Source: JAAXHB01 sp965214945 (lineage in GTDB: Bacteria > Actinomycetota > Acidimicrobiia > Acidimicrobiales > Aldehydirespiratoraceae). Taken from it: DNA of 64,000 nt. The stretch spans positions 620,001-684,000 of the forward strand of contig OZ244029.1 in assembly GCA_965214945.1 (NCBI GenBank), written 5' to 3'. The position numbers and the translations under genes were made by a program. Numbering within the stretch: the stretch's first letter is position 1; each line of letters starts with the position of its first letter. Positions 1 to 8,102 of the stretch are shown in pieces. The notes beneath the pieces were generated by a model. The model had not been told where the DNA came from and made no database searches. It saw only the letters and a program-made list of their open reading frames with translations.

Positions 1-450
1 TTGCAAGAGTTCGCCGTCGCGCTGATGGCCGGGATCGCGGTCGGTACCTACTCGTCGGTGTTCGTTGCCGCTGCGCTGGTGACGTGGATGAAAGAGCGAG
101 AGCCCGACTATATCGAGATAGCCGAAAAGGTCCGCCGCCGCCACGGCAGGGCTTCCGGCGGCACTCGTGCCGTCTCGGAGATCGACGCGGTGCTCGGCGA
201 CGTAGCGGTGCCCCAAGGCCGCCTACGGGCGCGAGTCTCAGGAGCGACGGGCCCTGAAGCACGAGGGGTTGGAACTCGCGGCTCTGCGCGGCCGTCTGGC
301 CGCAGCGGTGCCCGCCGTGCTGCCAGCTCGGCGTCGTCGCAGCGCCCGCGCCCGGTGCCGGGGTCGCCTGCGGGGCGGCCCGGCCCTTCGTCTGCGGCCA
401 AGCCGGCGATCCCGCCCCGTCCGCGCAAAAAGAAGAGAAAGAAGCGATGA
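1..450 (+). CDS. secF: Protein translocase subunit SecF, C-terminal part (5' end outside window)
   Basis: SecF works with SecD in the inner membrane and uses the proton gradient to help the SecYEG channel release exported proteins. The window opens inside the gene. The first ~30 residues form the last transmembrane segment with a SecF-like GTYSSVF motif, followed by a short amphipathic stretch (WMKEREPDY). The rest is a long, low-complexity, basic tail rich in Pro, Ser, Ala and Arg, ending PRKKKRKKR, typical of actinobacterial SecF. The stop overlaps the apt start (ATGA), so the two are probably cotranscribed. The real start lies upstream of position 1. Confidence 0.85.
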   Translation: MQEFAVALMAGIAVGTYSSVFVAAALVTWMKEREPDYIEIAEKVRRRHGRASGGTRAVSEIDAVLGDVAVPQGRLRARVSGATGPEARGVGTRGSARPSGRSGARRAASSASSQRPRPVPGSPAGRPGPSSAAKPAIPPRPRKKKRKKR

Positions 451-968
451 CCCCGTGGCGGCAGCTGGTGCGCGACGTGCCGGACTATCCGCACGCCGGC
501 ATCGTGTTCAAAGACATCACGCCGCTGTTGGCGGACCCGGACGGCCTCGACGAGGCACTTTCGGCGATGGCCGAACCGTGGCGCGATGAGCGGATCGAAC
601 GTGTGGTGGGCATCGAAGCGCGCGGTTTCGTGGTCGGCGCGGCTGTGGCGCGGGAGCTGGGAGCGGGACTCGTCGTGGTTCGCAAGGCCGGCAAGCTGCC
701 CCGGCGGACGCTCTCGGCGTCATATGACCTCGAATACGGCAGCGACACCCTTGAGATGCACGCCGATTCGCTGGCGCCCGGCCAGCGGGCGGTGATCCTC
801 GACGACGTGCTCGCCACCGGAGGCACCGCCGCCGCGGCCACACAGCTGGTCACGGCTGCGGGAGCGGATCTGGCCGGATGCGGCTTCCTGCTGGAGATCG
901 CCGCGCTTGGCGGCCGGGCCCGGCTGGGCGGAGTGAGAGTCGAGTGCGCCATGACCGTCTCGCCGTGA
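447..968 (+). CDS. apt: Adenine phosphoribosyltransferase
   Basis: Converts adenine and PRPP to AMP and pyrophosphate (purine salvage, cytoplasm). 173 residues, the normal length. The N-terminus has the usual PDYPHAGIVFKDITPLL stretch, and the PRPP-binding loop is VILDDVLATGGT at about residues 114-125. The ATG overlaps the secF stop by four bases. The last codons (MTVSP) and the stop lie inside the first unit of a 29-bp tandem repeat, so the C-terminal five residues and the stop codon are repeat-derived. Neighbouring rel fits the common secDF-apt-rel order of actinobacteria. Confidence 0.95.
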   Translation: MTPWRQLVRDVPDYPHAGIVFKDITPLLADPDGLDEALSAMAEPWRDERIERVVGIEARGFVVGAAVARELGAGLVVVRKAGKLPRRTLSASYDLEYGSDTLEMHADSLAPGQRAVILDDVLATGGTAAAATQLVTAAGADLAGCGFLLEIAALGGRARLGGVRVECAMTVSP

Positions 969-1038
969 GCTGCGGGGCAGTGACCGTCTCGCTTTTAGCT
1001 GCGGGGCAGTGACCGTCTTGCCTTGAGCTGCGGGGCCT
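952..1038 (+). repeat. 29-bp tandem repeat, three units, across the apt stop codon
   Basis: Three consecutive 29-base units (952-980, 981-1009, 1010-1038) each begin TGACCGTCT and end AGCTGCGGGG plus three bases. Units differ by a few substitutions. The repeat fills almost the whole apt-rel gap. Confidence 0.9.
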
Positions 1039-1059
1039 TGGGTCTGCGAGACTGACCGC

Positions 1060-3339
1060 ATGGTGACCGCCACACGAGCCCTGCCGTGGAGGCGCACTAA
1101 ACATCCCGCCGCGGCCGACATCTCTGAGCTGCTCGACTGCTACCGCGAGCGCCACCCGGAAGCCTCCGTCGACCTGATCTGGCGGTCCTTCGAGCTGGCG
1201 GAGCAGGCGCACCGCGGCCAGAAACGCATCTCCGGCGAGCCCTACATCCGCCATCCGGTGGCGGTGGCGATCATCGTGGCACGGCTCGGGCTCGACGACA
1301 CCTCGATCGCGGCTGCCCTGCTCCACGACGCCGTGGAGGACACCGATGTGGCGTTGGCTGCCATCGAAGCCGACTTCGGCGCCGATGTAGCCCGCATCGT
1401 GGACGGTGTCACCAAGCTCGACCGGGTGCACTACGACACCAGAGAGCAGCAGCAGGCGGCTTCTGTACGCAAGATGATCGTCGCTATTGCCCGCGATCTG
1501 CGGGTGCTGATCATCAAGCTCGCCGACCGGCTCCACAACCTCCGCACACTGGCGGTGCTGCCGGCCTTCAAGCAGAAGTACACCGCGCGCGAGACCCTCG
1601 ACGTGTACGCACCGCTTGCGCACCGCCTGGGCATGCAAGACCTAAAGCAGCAGATCGAAGATCTGGCGTTCGCCGCGCTGGAGCCCCGCCGTTACGCCGA
1701 GATCGATCAGATGGTGCATCAGCGCGCCCCGGAGCGGGATCTCTACCTGTCGAGAGTGCTCGACCAGGTGCAGGCACGGCTCGCAGAACTGGGCATCCGC
1801 GCCGACATCACCGGGCGCCCCAAGCACATGTGGTCGATCTATGAGAAGATGGTCGTTAAGGGCCGCTCCTTCGAGGAGATCTTCGATCTGGTGGGGATCC
1901 GCGTGCTGGTGTCGTCGGTGCGCGACTGTTACGCGGCTCTCGGGTGCATCCACGCTGCCTGGCGACCAGTGCAGGGTCGCTTCAAGGACTACATCGCCAT
2001 GCCCAAGTTCAACCTGTACCAGTCGCTTCACACCACCGTGGTCGGCCCACAGGCCAAGACCCTCGAGGTTCAGATACGCACGCACGAGATGCACGCCCGG
2101 GCCGAGTACGGCGTGGCCGCCCACTGGGAATACAAGGACGACTCACCATCGCAGGAGATGGCCTGGCTGTCGCGCATCATCGACTGGCAGCAAGAGACCT
2201 CCGATCCGGCGGAGTTCATGGCCAACCTGAAGATAGACCTCGACACCGACGAGGTCTACGTGTTCACCCCCAAGGGGAAGGTCATCGAACTGCCGGTCGG
2301 AGCGACCCCGGTGGACTTCGCATACGCCATCCACACCGAGGTCGGCCACGCCTGCGTCGGGGCCAAGGTGAACGGCCGGCTGGTGGCCCTCGACAGCCGC
2401 CTGGCTTCGGGTGACATGGTTGAGGTCTTCACCTCCAAGACACCGGGCGCCGGCCCGAGTCGGGACTGGCTGAAGTTCGTCGTGAGCCGCCGGGCCGCCA
2501 ACAAGATCAAACACTGGTACCTGCGCGAACGCCGCACTGACGCCATCGAGCACGGCCGTGAGGATCTGATCCAGGCGCTGCGCCGTGAGGGTCTGCCCGC
2601 GCGCCGCCTGCTGAAGGACAAGCTCTTCGACACGATTGCGGAGCAGATCAACTACGCCAACAACGAAGCGCTGTTCGCGGCGATCGGCGAGGGCCACCAG
2701 TCCGCTGCGTCGGTGGCCACGCGCTTCGCCCGCGCGCTTCAAGGAGACCACGAGCCTTCCGGCGACCGGTATCAGCCGGGCCGGGACAGGCTTCCGACCA
2801 CTGCCCGCCGCCGGGCCCAACAGCGCCGCGCCCGGTACGGCGACGGCGTCCACGTGGAAGGCCTCGACGACATCATGATCCGCATGTCGCAATGCTGCGG
2901 TCCGGTGCCGCCCGATGAGATCATCGGCTTCGTCACGCGGGGCCGGGGAGTGTCGGTGCACCGCGCCGACTGCCTCAACGCCATCGTGCTGTCCGAGGGC
3001 CAGGCCGACCGTCTGATCGAGGTGGAATGGGACGCCGAGCACGGCGGCTTCTTCTCCACCACCATCTCGGTGCACGCCCTAGACCGCGCCGGGCTGCTAC
3101 GAGACGTGAGCGACGTGGTGGCCCAGCACAAGCTGAGCATCCTCAGCTCGCGGACGTCAGCCGACGCCGACCGCATCGCCCGGATGACCTTCGAGTTCGA
3201 GCTGGCCGACGTGTCACAGCTCGACTCAGTGCTGTCGTCGGTGCTCGGCCTGGAAGGCGTGTTCGACGCCTACCGCGTGATGCCCGGCCGCCGCAGAAGC
3301 AACCGCCCCACCCCGCCCGACGCCACGTCCAAACGCTGA
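1060..3339 (+). CDS. rel: Bifunctional (p)ppGpp synthetase/hydrolase Rel
   Basis: Makes and degrades the alarmone (p)ppGpp in the stringent response, in contact with stalled ribosomes. 759 residues with the full long-RSH layout. The HD hydrolase domain carries LLHDAVEDTD near residue 90. The synthetase domain has RFKD near 307 (the RxKD charge form typical of bifunctional Rel rather than RelA) and YQSLHTTV near 322. A TGS domain spans about 397-460, a zinc-finger region has MSQCCGP near 612, and an ACT domain closes the protein (about 665-740). Both catalytic halves look intact, so both activities are expected. Confidence 0.95.
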   Translation: MVTATRALPWRRTKHPAAADISELLDCYRERHPEASVDLIWRSFELAEQAHRGQKRISGEPYIRHPVAVAIIVARLGLDDTSIAAALLHDAVEDTDVALAAIEADFGADVARIVDGVTKLDRVHYDTREQQQAASVRKMIVAIARDLRVLIIKLADRLHNLRTLAVLPAFKQKYTARETLDVYAPLAHRLGMQDLKQQIEDLAFAALEPRRYAEIDQMVHQRAPERDLYLSRVLDQVQARLAELGIRADITGRPKHMWSIYEKMVVKGRSFEEIFDLVGIRVLVSSVRDCYAALGCIHAAWRPVQGRFKDYIAMPKFNLYQSLHTTVVGPQAKTLEVQIRTHEMHARAEYGVAAHWEYKDDSPSQEMAWLSRIIDWQQETSDPAEFMANLKIDLDTDEVYVFTPKGKVIELPVGATPVDFAYAIHTEVGHACVGAKVNGRLVALDSRLASGDMVEVFTSKTPGAGPSRDWLKFVVSRRAANKIKHWYLRERRTDAIEHGREDLIQALRREGLPARRLLKDKLFDTIAEQINYANNEALFAAIGEGHQSAASVATRFARALQGDHEPSGDRYQPGRDRLPTTARRRAQQRRARYGDGVHVEGLDDIMIRMSQCCGPVPPDEIIGFVTRGRGVSVHRADCLNAIVLSEGQADRLIEVEWDAEHGGFFSTTISVHALDRAGLLRDVSDVVAQHKLSILSSRTSADADRIARMTFEFELADVSQLDSVLSSVLGLEGVFDAYRVMPGRRRSNRPTPPDATSKR

Positions 3340-3388
3340 CCGAGACAAGGCGACATGGGGCGACATGGGCGATGTAGCCTCGCCGCTC

Positions 3389-4714
3389 ATGGCCAGGCCC
3401 CTGTTCCGCTCCCCGCCGGGTACCCGCGACATCCTTGCGCCCGAATCGACCCGGCGGCGGAAGTTGGTGGGCCGGTTCGCCGACCTGGCCGAGCGCAGCG
3501 GCTTCTCGCTGTTGGAGTCGCCGATCTTTGAAAGCGTCGATGTGTTTCGGCGCCTCGGGGAGTCCACCGACGTGGTGTCAAAGGAGCTGTTCGAATTCCA
3601 CGACAGGAGCCGTCGCCGCCGGCACTTCGCACTGCGCCCCGAGGTGACCGCAGGCGTGTGCCGCGCCTTCGCCCAGCACCGCCCGCCGACGCCGTGGAAG
3701 GTCTGGTATGAGGGCCCGCAGTTCCGCTACGAGAGACCTCAGGCCGGCCGCTACCGCCAGTTCTCCCAGGTAGGCGCAGAAACGCTCGGTACCGACGACT
3801 ACTGCGCCGACGTGGAGATCATCACGCTCGGCCTGCGCCTTTTTGAGGCGCTCGGCCTGCGGCGGGTGCGCCTGATGCTCAACACGCTCGGCGATGCCGA
3901 GAGCCGGCCAGCGTACCGGCAAGCCCTAGCAGAGTATTTGCGCGGACGCAGCGGCGAACTGTCGGAGCAGTCGCTGCGGACTATGCAGCGCAACCCGCTG
4001 AGGGTGCTCGACTCCAAGCGGCCCGCCGACCAGGCGGTGATCGAGCGAGCGCCGCGAATGGTGGACTTCCTTTCGGGGTCGTCAGCTGAGCACTTCGCGG
4101 CTGTGCGTGAGGGCCTCGACAGGCTCGGCATCGAGTACGAGGTGTCACCCCGGCTGGTGCGGGGCCTCGACTACTACAGTCGCACCACCTTTGAATACAC
4201 TTCCGACGCGCTCGGCTCAGCCCAGAACGCGGTCGGTGGAGGAGGCCGCTACGACCGACTCGTCGAAGACCTGGGCGGGCCGCCAACGCCGGGCATCGGC
4301 TTAGCTTTGGGTGTGGACCGCATCATTCTGGCTTGCGACTCTGAGTCGGTGTTCGCTGCCGGCAACGGTGCTGTGCAGGTTTTTGTGGTGGACGTGACCG
4401 GCGGAGCGCAAGCGACGAAGCTTTGCGACCGGCTGCGCTCCGCCGGGCTGGGCGCCGATAGGGCCTTCGACCGCCGCTCGATGAAGGCTCAGATGAAGCG
4501 AGCCAACCGCTCCGGGGCCCGGGTGGCGCTGATCGTCGGGCCCGATGAGCTGGCCGCCGGCTCGGTCAGCGTGCGCGACCTGCGCAGCAACATCCCGCAG
4601 CACCAGGTGCCGCTCGCAGACACAGTGGCCACCGTTGCCAAAATGCTGCCAGAGGAGCGGCCGAAAGCCGAGAGGACAGATGTAGCCGAGAGGACAGAGG
4701 TAAAAAGGCCGTGA
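3389..4714 (+). CDS. hisS: Histidyl-tRNA synthetase
   Basis: Charges tRNA-His; class II synthetase. Motif 2 is visible as GPQFRYERPQAGRYRQFSQV, the histidine-binding stretch as LVRGLDYYSRTTFEY, and motif 3 as ALGVDRI. A C-terminal anticodon-binding domain follows. I chose the ATG at 3389 because family members start just before the FRSPPGTRDIL stretch; an in-frame ATG at 3365 adds eight residues. The C-terminus carries an 18-bp tandem duplication (4667-4702) encoding AERTDV-AERTEV, absent from the conserved fold. The stop overlaps the GTG of aspS. Confidence 0.94.
   Translation: MARPLFRSPPGTRDILAPESTRRRKLVGRFADLAERSGFSLLESPIFESVDVFRRLGESTDVVSKELFEFHDRSRRRRHFALRPEVTAGVCRAFAQHRPPTPWKVWYEGPQFRYERPQAGRYRQFSQVGAETLGTDDYCADVEIITLGLRLFEALGLRRVRLMLNTLGDAESRPAYRQALAEYLRGRSGELSEQSLRTMQRNPLRVLDSKRPADQAVIERAPRMVDFLSGSSAEHFAAVREGLDRLGIEYEVSPRLVRGLDYYSRTTFEYTSDALGSAQNAVGGGGRYDRLVEDLGGPPTPGIGLALGVDRIILACDSESVFAAGNGAVQVFVVDVTGGAQATKLCDRLRSAGLGADRAFDRRSMKAQMKRANRSGARVALIVGPDELAAGSVSVRDLRSNIPQHQVPLADTVATVAKMLPEERPKAERTDVAERTEVKRP
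4667..4702 (+). repeat. 18-bp in-frame tandem duplication in the hisS tail
   Basis: Two adjacent 18-base units (4667-4684 and 4685-4702), each starting GCCGAGAGGACAGA, add six residues to the C-terminus of HisRS. Confidence 0.85.
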
Positions 4715-6561
4715 CCGGAGGCGTGATGAGAAGCGGCGCCGAGGCGACATCGCTGCGAACCGATCTCTGCGGACGGCTCGGACTCGCCGACGCGGGCCGC
4801 GTGGTATCGGTGTGCGGCTGGGTCGACCGTCGCCGCGAGCACAGCGAGCACCTGGCTTTCGTCGATTTGCGTGATCACAGCGGCGTCCTGCAGTGCGTGG
4901 TGGAAGGCGCTCGAGAGCTGCGCGCCGAGTACGTGGTGCGCGTCGCCGGAACGGTGACACCACGCCCTGAGGGCACGGCCAACCCGAAGCTCGCCACCGG
5001 CGAGATCGAGCTGCAGGACTGCCTCGTCGAGGTGCTGTCCGAAGCGCGCCCACCGCCGTTCCCTCTTCACGAACATGCCGATCGGCCCGGACGCGCAGGT
5101 GCCGGGATCGACGAGACGCGGCGTCTGAAGCACCGCTACGTAGACCTTCGTCGGCCTCGGATGCAGCGCAACCTGCGCGCTCGTGCCGCGGTCAACGCCG
5201 CGGTGCGCCGCTCCCTGGACTCTCAAGGTTTCGTAGAGATTGAGACGCCGCTGCTGATCGCATCCACCCCCGAGGGCGCCAGAGACTTCGTGGTGCCGTC
5301 GCGCCAGAAGCCGGGTTCGTTCTACGCGCTGCCGCAGAGCCCGCAGATCTTCAAGCAGCTGTGCATGCTGGGAGGGATCGACCGTTACTACCAGATCGCC
5401 CGCTGCCTGCGCGACGAAGACCTGCGGGCCGACCGGCAGTTCGAGTTCACCCAGCTCGACGTGGAAGCGTCATTCGTCGGGCGTGACGATGTTCTCGGCT
5501 TTGTGGAGGCCGCGGTGTCCGAGGCCACCGAGGCAGTCGCCGGGAAGCGCCCCGAGTGTTTCGGCCGCCTCACCTGGCAGGAAGCTATGGAGCGCTACGG
5601 CACCGACAAGCCCGACACCCGCTTCGGCATGGAGCTGGCAGAGTTGACGCCGTTGTTCGCGGCCACGAAGGCCAGGGTGTTCCAAGCGCCGTGCGTGAAA
5701 GGGATCCGGCTGCAGGGAGGAGCACGGTCGCTAACCCGCAGCGGCATCGACGATCTGGTGGCGTTGTGCCAGAGCTGGGGCGCAAAGGGCCTGGCCTGGA
5801 TGCGAGTGATCAACGGGCCCGAAGGCACCACGGAACTCGACGCCGGAGTGGCCAAGTTCCTTTCTGTGCACGAGGCGAGCGGTGTGGTGGACGGCCTCGA
5901 CGCGCGTCCCGGCGACATGGTGTTCTTGGTGGCCGACGAGCGTCCGCTTGTGCGGCGCGTGCTGGGGCGGCTGAGGCTGGAGCTGGGCGGACCACCGGCA
6001 GGCGACGGGAGCCTCAGGTACCTCTGGGTAACCGACTTTCCGCTGTTCGAAGCTGTAGGCGACGACGGCGTGCCCGTTCCGTCGCACCATCCGTTCACCA
6101 TGCCCCACGAAGACGACCTGCCCGCGCTGATGGCTGCGACGCCCTCCGCGCCGAATGGCGGTGCTGCCACGGCGTTGGAGCCGTCAGCGCTGCTGCAGAC
6201 GCGCAGCCAGGCCTATGACCTGGTGCTCAACGGCTGGGAGCTCGGCTCGGGAAGTGTGCGGATCCACCGCCGAGACGTACAACAGCGAATCTTCGAGTTG
6301 CTCGGTGTCGACCGAAACGAGGCTCAGGCCCGCTTCGGGTTCCTTCTCGACGCGTTCGGCTACGGTGCTCCGCCGCACGCCGGTTTCGCGGTGGGCCTCG
6401 AACGGCTGACGGCGCTGCTGCTGGGTGAGGAAAACATCCGCGAGGTGATCGCCTTCCCCAAGACGCAGTCCGGTGCCGATCCGCTCACCGGATCCCCCGG
6501 GCCCATTGCCGATGCCCATTTGGAGGAGCTGGGCCTGCGCACTCTTCCGCCTCGCCGTTGA
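4711..6561 (+). CDS. aspS: Aspartyl-tRNA synthetase
   Basis: Charges tRNA-Asp (possibly also tRNA-Asn). About 616 residues in the bacterial layout: N-terminal OB fold with VCGWVDRRREH, class II motif 1 in HRYVDLRRP, motif 2 RCLRDEDLRADRQFEFTQLD, an inserted GAD domain, and motif 3 GFAVGLERL followed by FPKTQSGADPLTG. The GTG at 4711 overlaps the hisS stop. An ATG at 4726 in the same frame follows a GGAGG sequence closely and may be the real start. Whether the enzyme is discriminating cannot be told from these motifs alone. Confidence 0.94.
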   Translation: MTGGVMRSGAEATSLRTDLCGRLGLADAGRVVSVCGWVDRRREHSEHLAFVDLRDHSGVLQCVVEGARELRAEYVVRVAGTVTPRPEGTANPKLATGEIELQDCLVEVLSEARPPPFPLHEHADRPGRAGAGIDETRRLKHRYVDLRRPRMQRNLRARAAVNAAVRRSLDSQGFVEIETPLLIASTPEGARDFVVPSRQKPGSFYALPQSPQIFKQLCMLGGIDRYYQIARCLRDEDLRADRQFEFTQLDVEASFVGRDDVLGFVEAAVSEATEAVAGKRPECFGRLTWQEAMERYGTDKPDTRFGMELAELTPLFAATKARVFQAPCVKGIRLQGGARSLTRSGIDDLVALCQSWGAKGLAWMRVINGPEGTTELDAGVAKFLSVHEASGVVDGLDARPGDMVFLVADERPLVRRVLGRLRLELGGPPAGDGSLRYLWVTDFPLFEAVGDDGVPVPSHHPFTMPHEDDLPALMAATPSAPNGGAATALEPSALLQTRSQAYDLVLNGWELGSGSVRIHRRDVQQRIFELLGVDRNEAQARFGFLLDAFGYGAPPHAGFAVGLERLTALLLGEENIREVIAFPKTQSGADPLTGSPGPIADAHLEELGLRTLPPRR

Positions 6562-6574
6562 CACCCCCTCTGCC

Positions 6575-6686
6575 GGTGGCGGGGAACCGGCGGGTGTCAG
6601 TCTTGGTTTAGGGTTGCCGACACCGCGTACCAACTATTGGCCGCCCGGGGGTGGCGGGGGACCGGCGGGTTTCAGTCTTGGTTTAG
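6575..6686 (+). repeat. Pair of 37-bp direct repeats upstream of rarA
   Basis: Near-identical 37-base copies at 6575-6611 and 6650-6686 (two substitutions; both end CAGTCTTGGTTTAG), start to start 75 bases. The second copy ends 10 bases before the rarA start, so the first looks like a duplicate of the rarA 5' region. Confidence 0.85.
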
Positions 6687-6696
6687 TGTCACGGCC

Positions 6697-8034
6697 GTGG
6701 GACGAGATCTTTTTGACGTCGCGGCTCAGCGTCGGCTAAGCCGGCGCGCGCCTTTGGCAGCGCGGCTGCGCCCTCGCACGCTCGATGAGATCGTCGGACA
6801 GGAGCACCTGCTGGGCAAGGGTCGGCCGCTGCGGGAGCTGGTGGCCTCAGACAGGCTGTCTTCGGTGATCCTGTGGGGGCCGCCGGGCGTGGGCAAAACC
6901 ACGCTGGCCCGGGTGGTGGCCCTAACCACGGCCAAGGCCTTCGTGGAACTCTCTGCCGTGAACGCCACCGTGAAAGACGCGAGGGCCGTGATCGGACAGG
7001 CCCGCAACCGTTTGGGCGCGCACGGTACGGGCACCATCTTGTTCCTCGACGAGGTGCACCGCTTCAACAAAGCTCAGCAGGACGCTCTGCTGCCTGCCGT
7101 AGAGGATGGCCTGATCGTGCTGATCGGCGCCACCACCGAGAACCCGCACTTTGAAGTGAACCCGCCGCTGCTGTCACGCTCGACGCTGTTCCGCCTCAAC
7201 CCGCTCGACGAGAGTTCTCTAGCCGAGCTGGTGCGGCGGGGCCTGGACGCGGAAGGCGCGACCGCCGATGACGACGCGGTGGCCCACTTGGTGGCCCGCA
7301 GCGGCGGCGATGGCCGCCACGCGCTAACCGGCGTGGAAGTGGCCGCCGCTCTGGCCGGGAGGCGGGCCGCCGTGGCCGGCGATCTCGACTCGGGGTCGGG
7401 CCGGCGCAGCGGTCGGGTGCGGGTGACGCTGACCGACGCCGAGGCGGCCGCCGATGCCAAGGCTGTGCGCTACGGCCGCGACGGCCATTACGACGTGATC
7501 AGCGCGTTCATCAAAAGCATCCGCGGCTCCGACCCCGACGCTGGGCTCTACTGGCTGGCTCGGATGCTCCAAGCCGGCGAGGATCCCCGTTTCATCGCCC
7601 GCCGGCTGGTGATCCTCGCGTCTGAGGACATCGGCCTGGCCGACGACGGCGCCCTGCTAGTGGCCGACGCCGCAGCCCGCGCCGTCGAGTACGTGGGCCT
7701 ACCCGAGGCCCAGCTCAACCTGGCGCACGCGGTCGTGAGGCTCGCGACCGCGCCCAAGTCCAACCGCGTCACCAGAGCGTTCGGCCTCGCCGCAGCGGAC
7801 GCCCAAGCCGCCGGGCCGGGTGAGGTGCCGGCTCATCTGCGCGACGCCCACTACAAGGGTGCGGCGTCGCTGGGCCACGGCCAGGGCTACGTCTACCCTC
7901 ACGACCACCCCGACGGCTGGGTGCCGCAACAGCATCGCCCGCCGGAAGCGGCCGGTAACACCTACTACGAGCCCTCCGATCACGGCGACGAAGCTGGCCT
8001 GGCCGACCGCTGGCCCGCGTTCCGCGTTCGGTAG
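6697..8034 (+). CDS. rarA: Replication-associated recombination protein A (RarA/MgsA AAA ATPase)
   Basis: AAA+ clamp-loader-like ATPase that acts at stalled or broken replication forks. Walker A is GPPGVGKTT, Walker B is ILFLDEVHRF, sensor 1 lies in IGATTENPHFEVN, and arginine-finger residues follow in LLSRS. The C-terminal MgsA domain is recognisable by HYDVISAFIKSIRGSDPDA and by YPHDHPDGWV near the end. I start the gene at GTG 6697 because homologs begin close to the DLF...LAARLRPRTLDEIVGQ stretch; the open frame continues upstream to 6637 through repeat sequence, which is unlikely to be coding. Confidence 0.92.
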   Translation: MGRDLFDVAAQRRLSRRAPLAARLRPRTLDEIVGQEHLLGKGRPLRELVASDRLSSVILWGPPGVGKTTLARVVALTTAKAFVELSAVNATVKDARAVIGQARNRLGAHGTGTILFLDEVHRFNKAQQDALLPAVEDGLIVLIGATTENPHFEVNPPLLSRSTLFRLNPLDESSLAELVRRGLDAEGATADDDAVAHLVARSGGDGRHALTGVEVAAALAGRRAAVAGDLDSGSGRRSGRVRVTLTDAEAAADAKAVRYGRDGHYDVISAFIKSIRGSDPDAGLYWLARMLQAGEDPRFIARRLVILASEDIGLADDGALLVADAAARAVEYVGLPEAQLNLAHAVVRLATAPKSNRVTRAFGLAAADAQAAGPGEVPAHLRDAHYKGAASLGHGQGYVYPHDHPDGWVPQQHRPPEAAGNTYYEPSDHGDEAGLADRWPAFRVR

Positions 8035-8053
8035 AGACTGAGCGCGCCAGGAG

Positions 8054-8087
8054 CACGCTGGCCTGCGTTTCACGCTGGCTTGCGTTT
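8054..8087 (+). repeat. 17-bp tandem duplication upstream of the methyltransferase gene
   Basis: Two adjacent 17-base units beginning CACGCTGGC and ending TGCGTTT (8054-8070, 8071-8087), one substitution apart. They end just before the GAGGAG ribosome-binding site of the 8103 gene. Confidence 0.8.
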
Positions 8088-8102
8088 GAGGAGACGCTGA
8101 GC

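Noticed and set aside
6575..6686. Two-unit CRISPR array before rarA
   Set aside because: Only two copies, no hairpin typical of CRISPR repeats, and the genome shows many similar spaced duplications.
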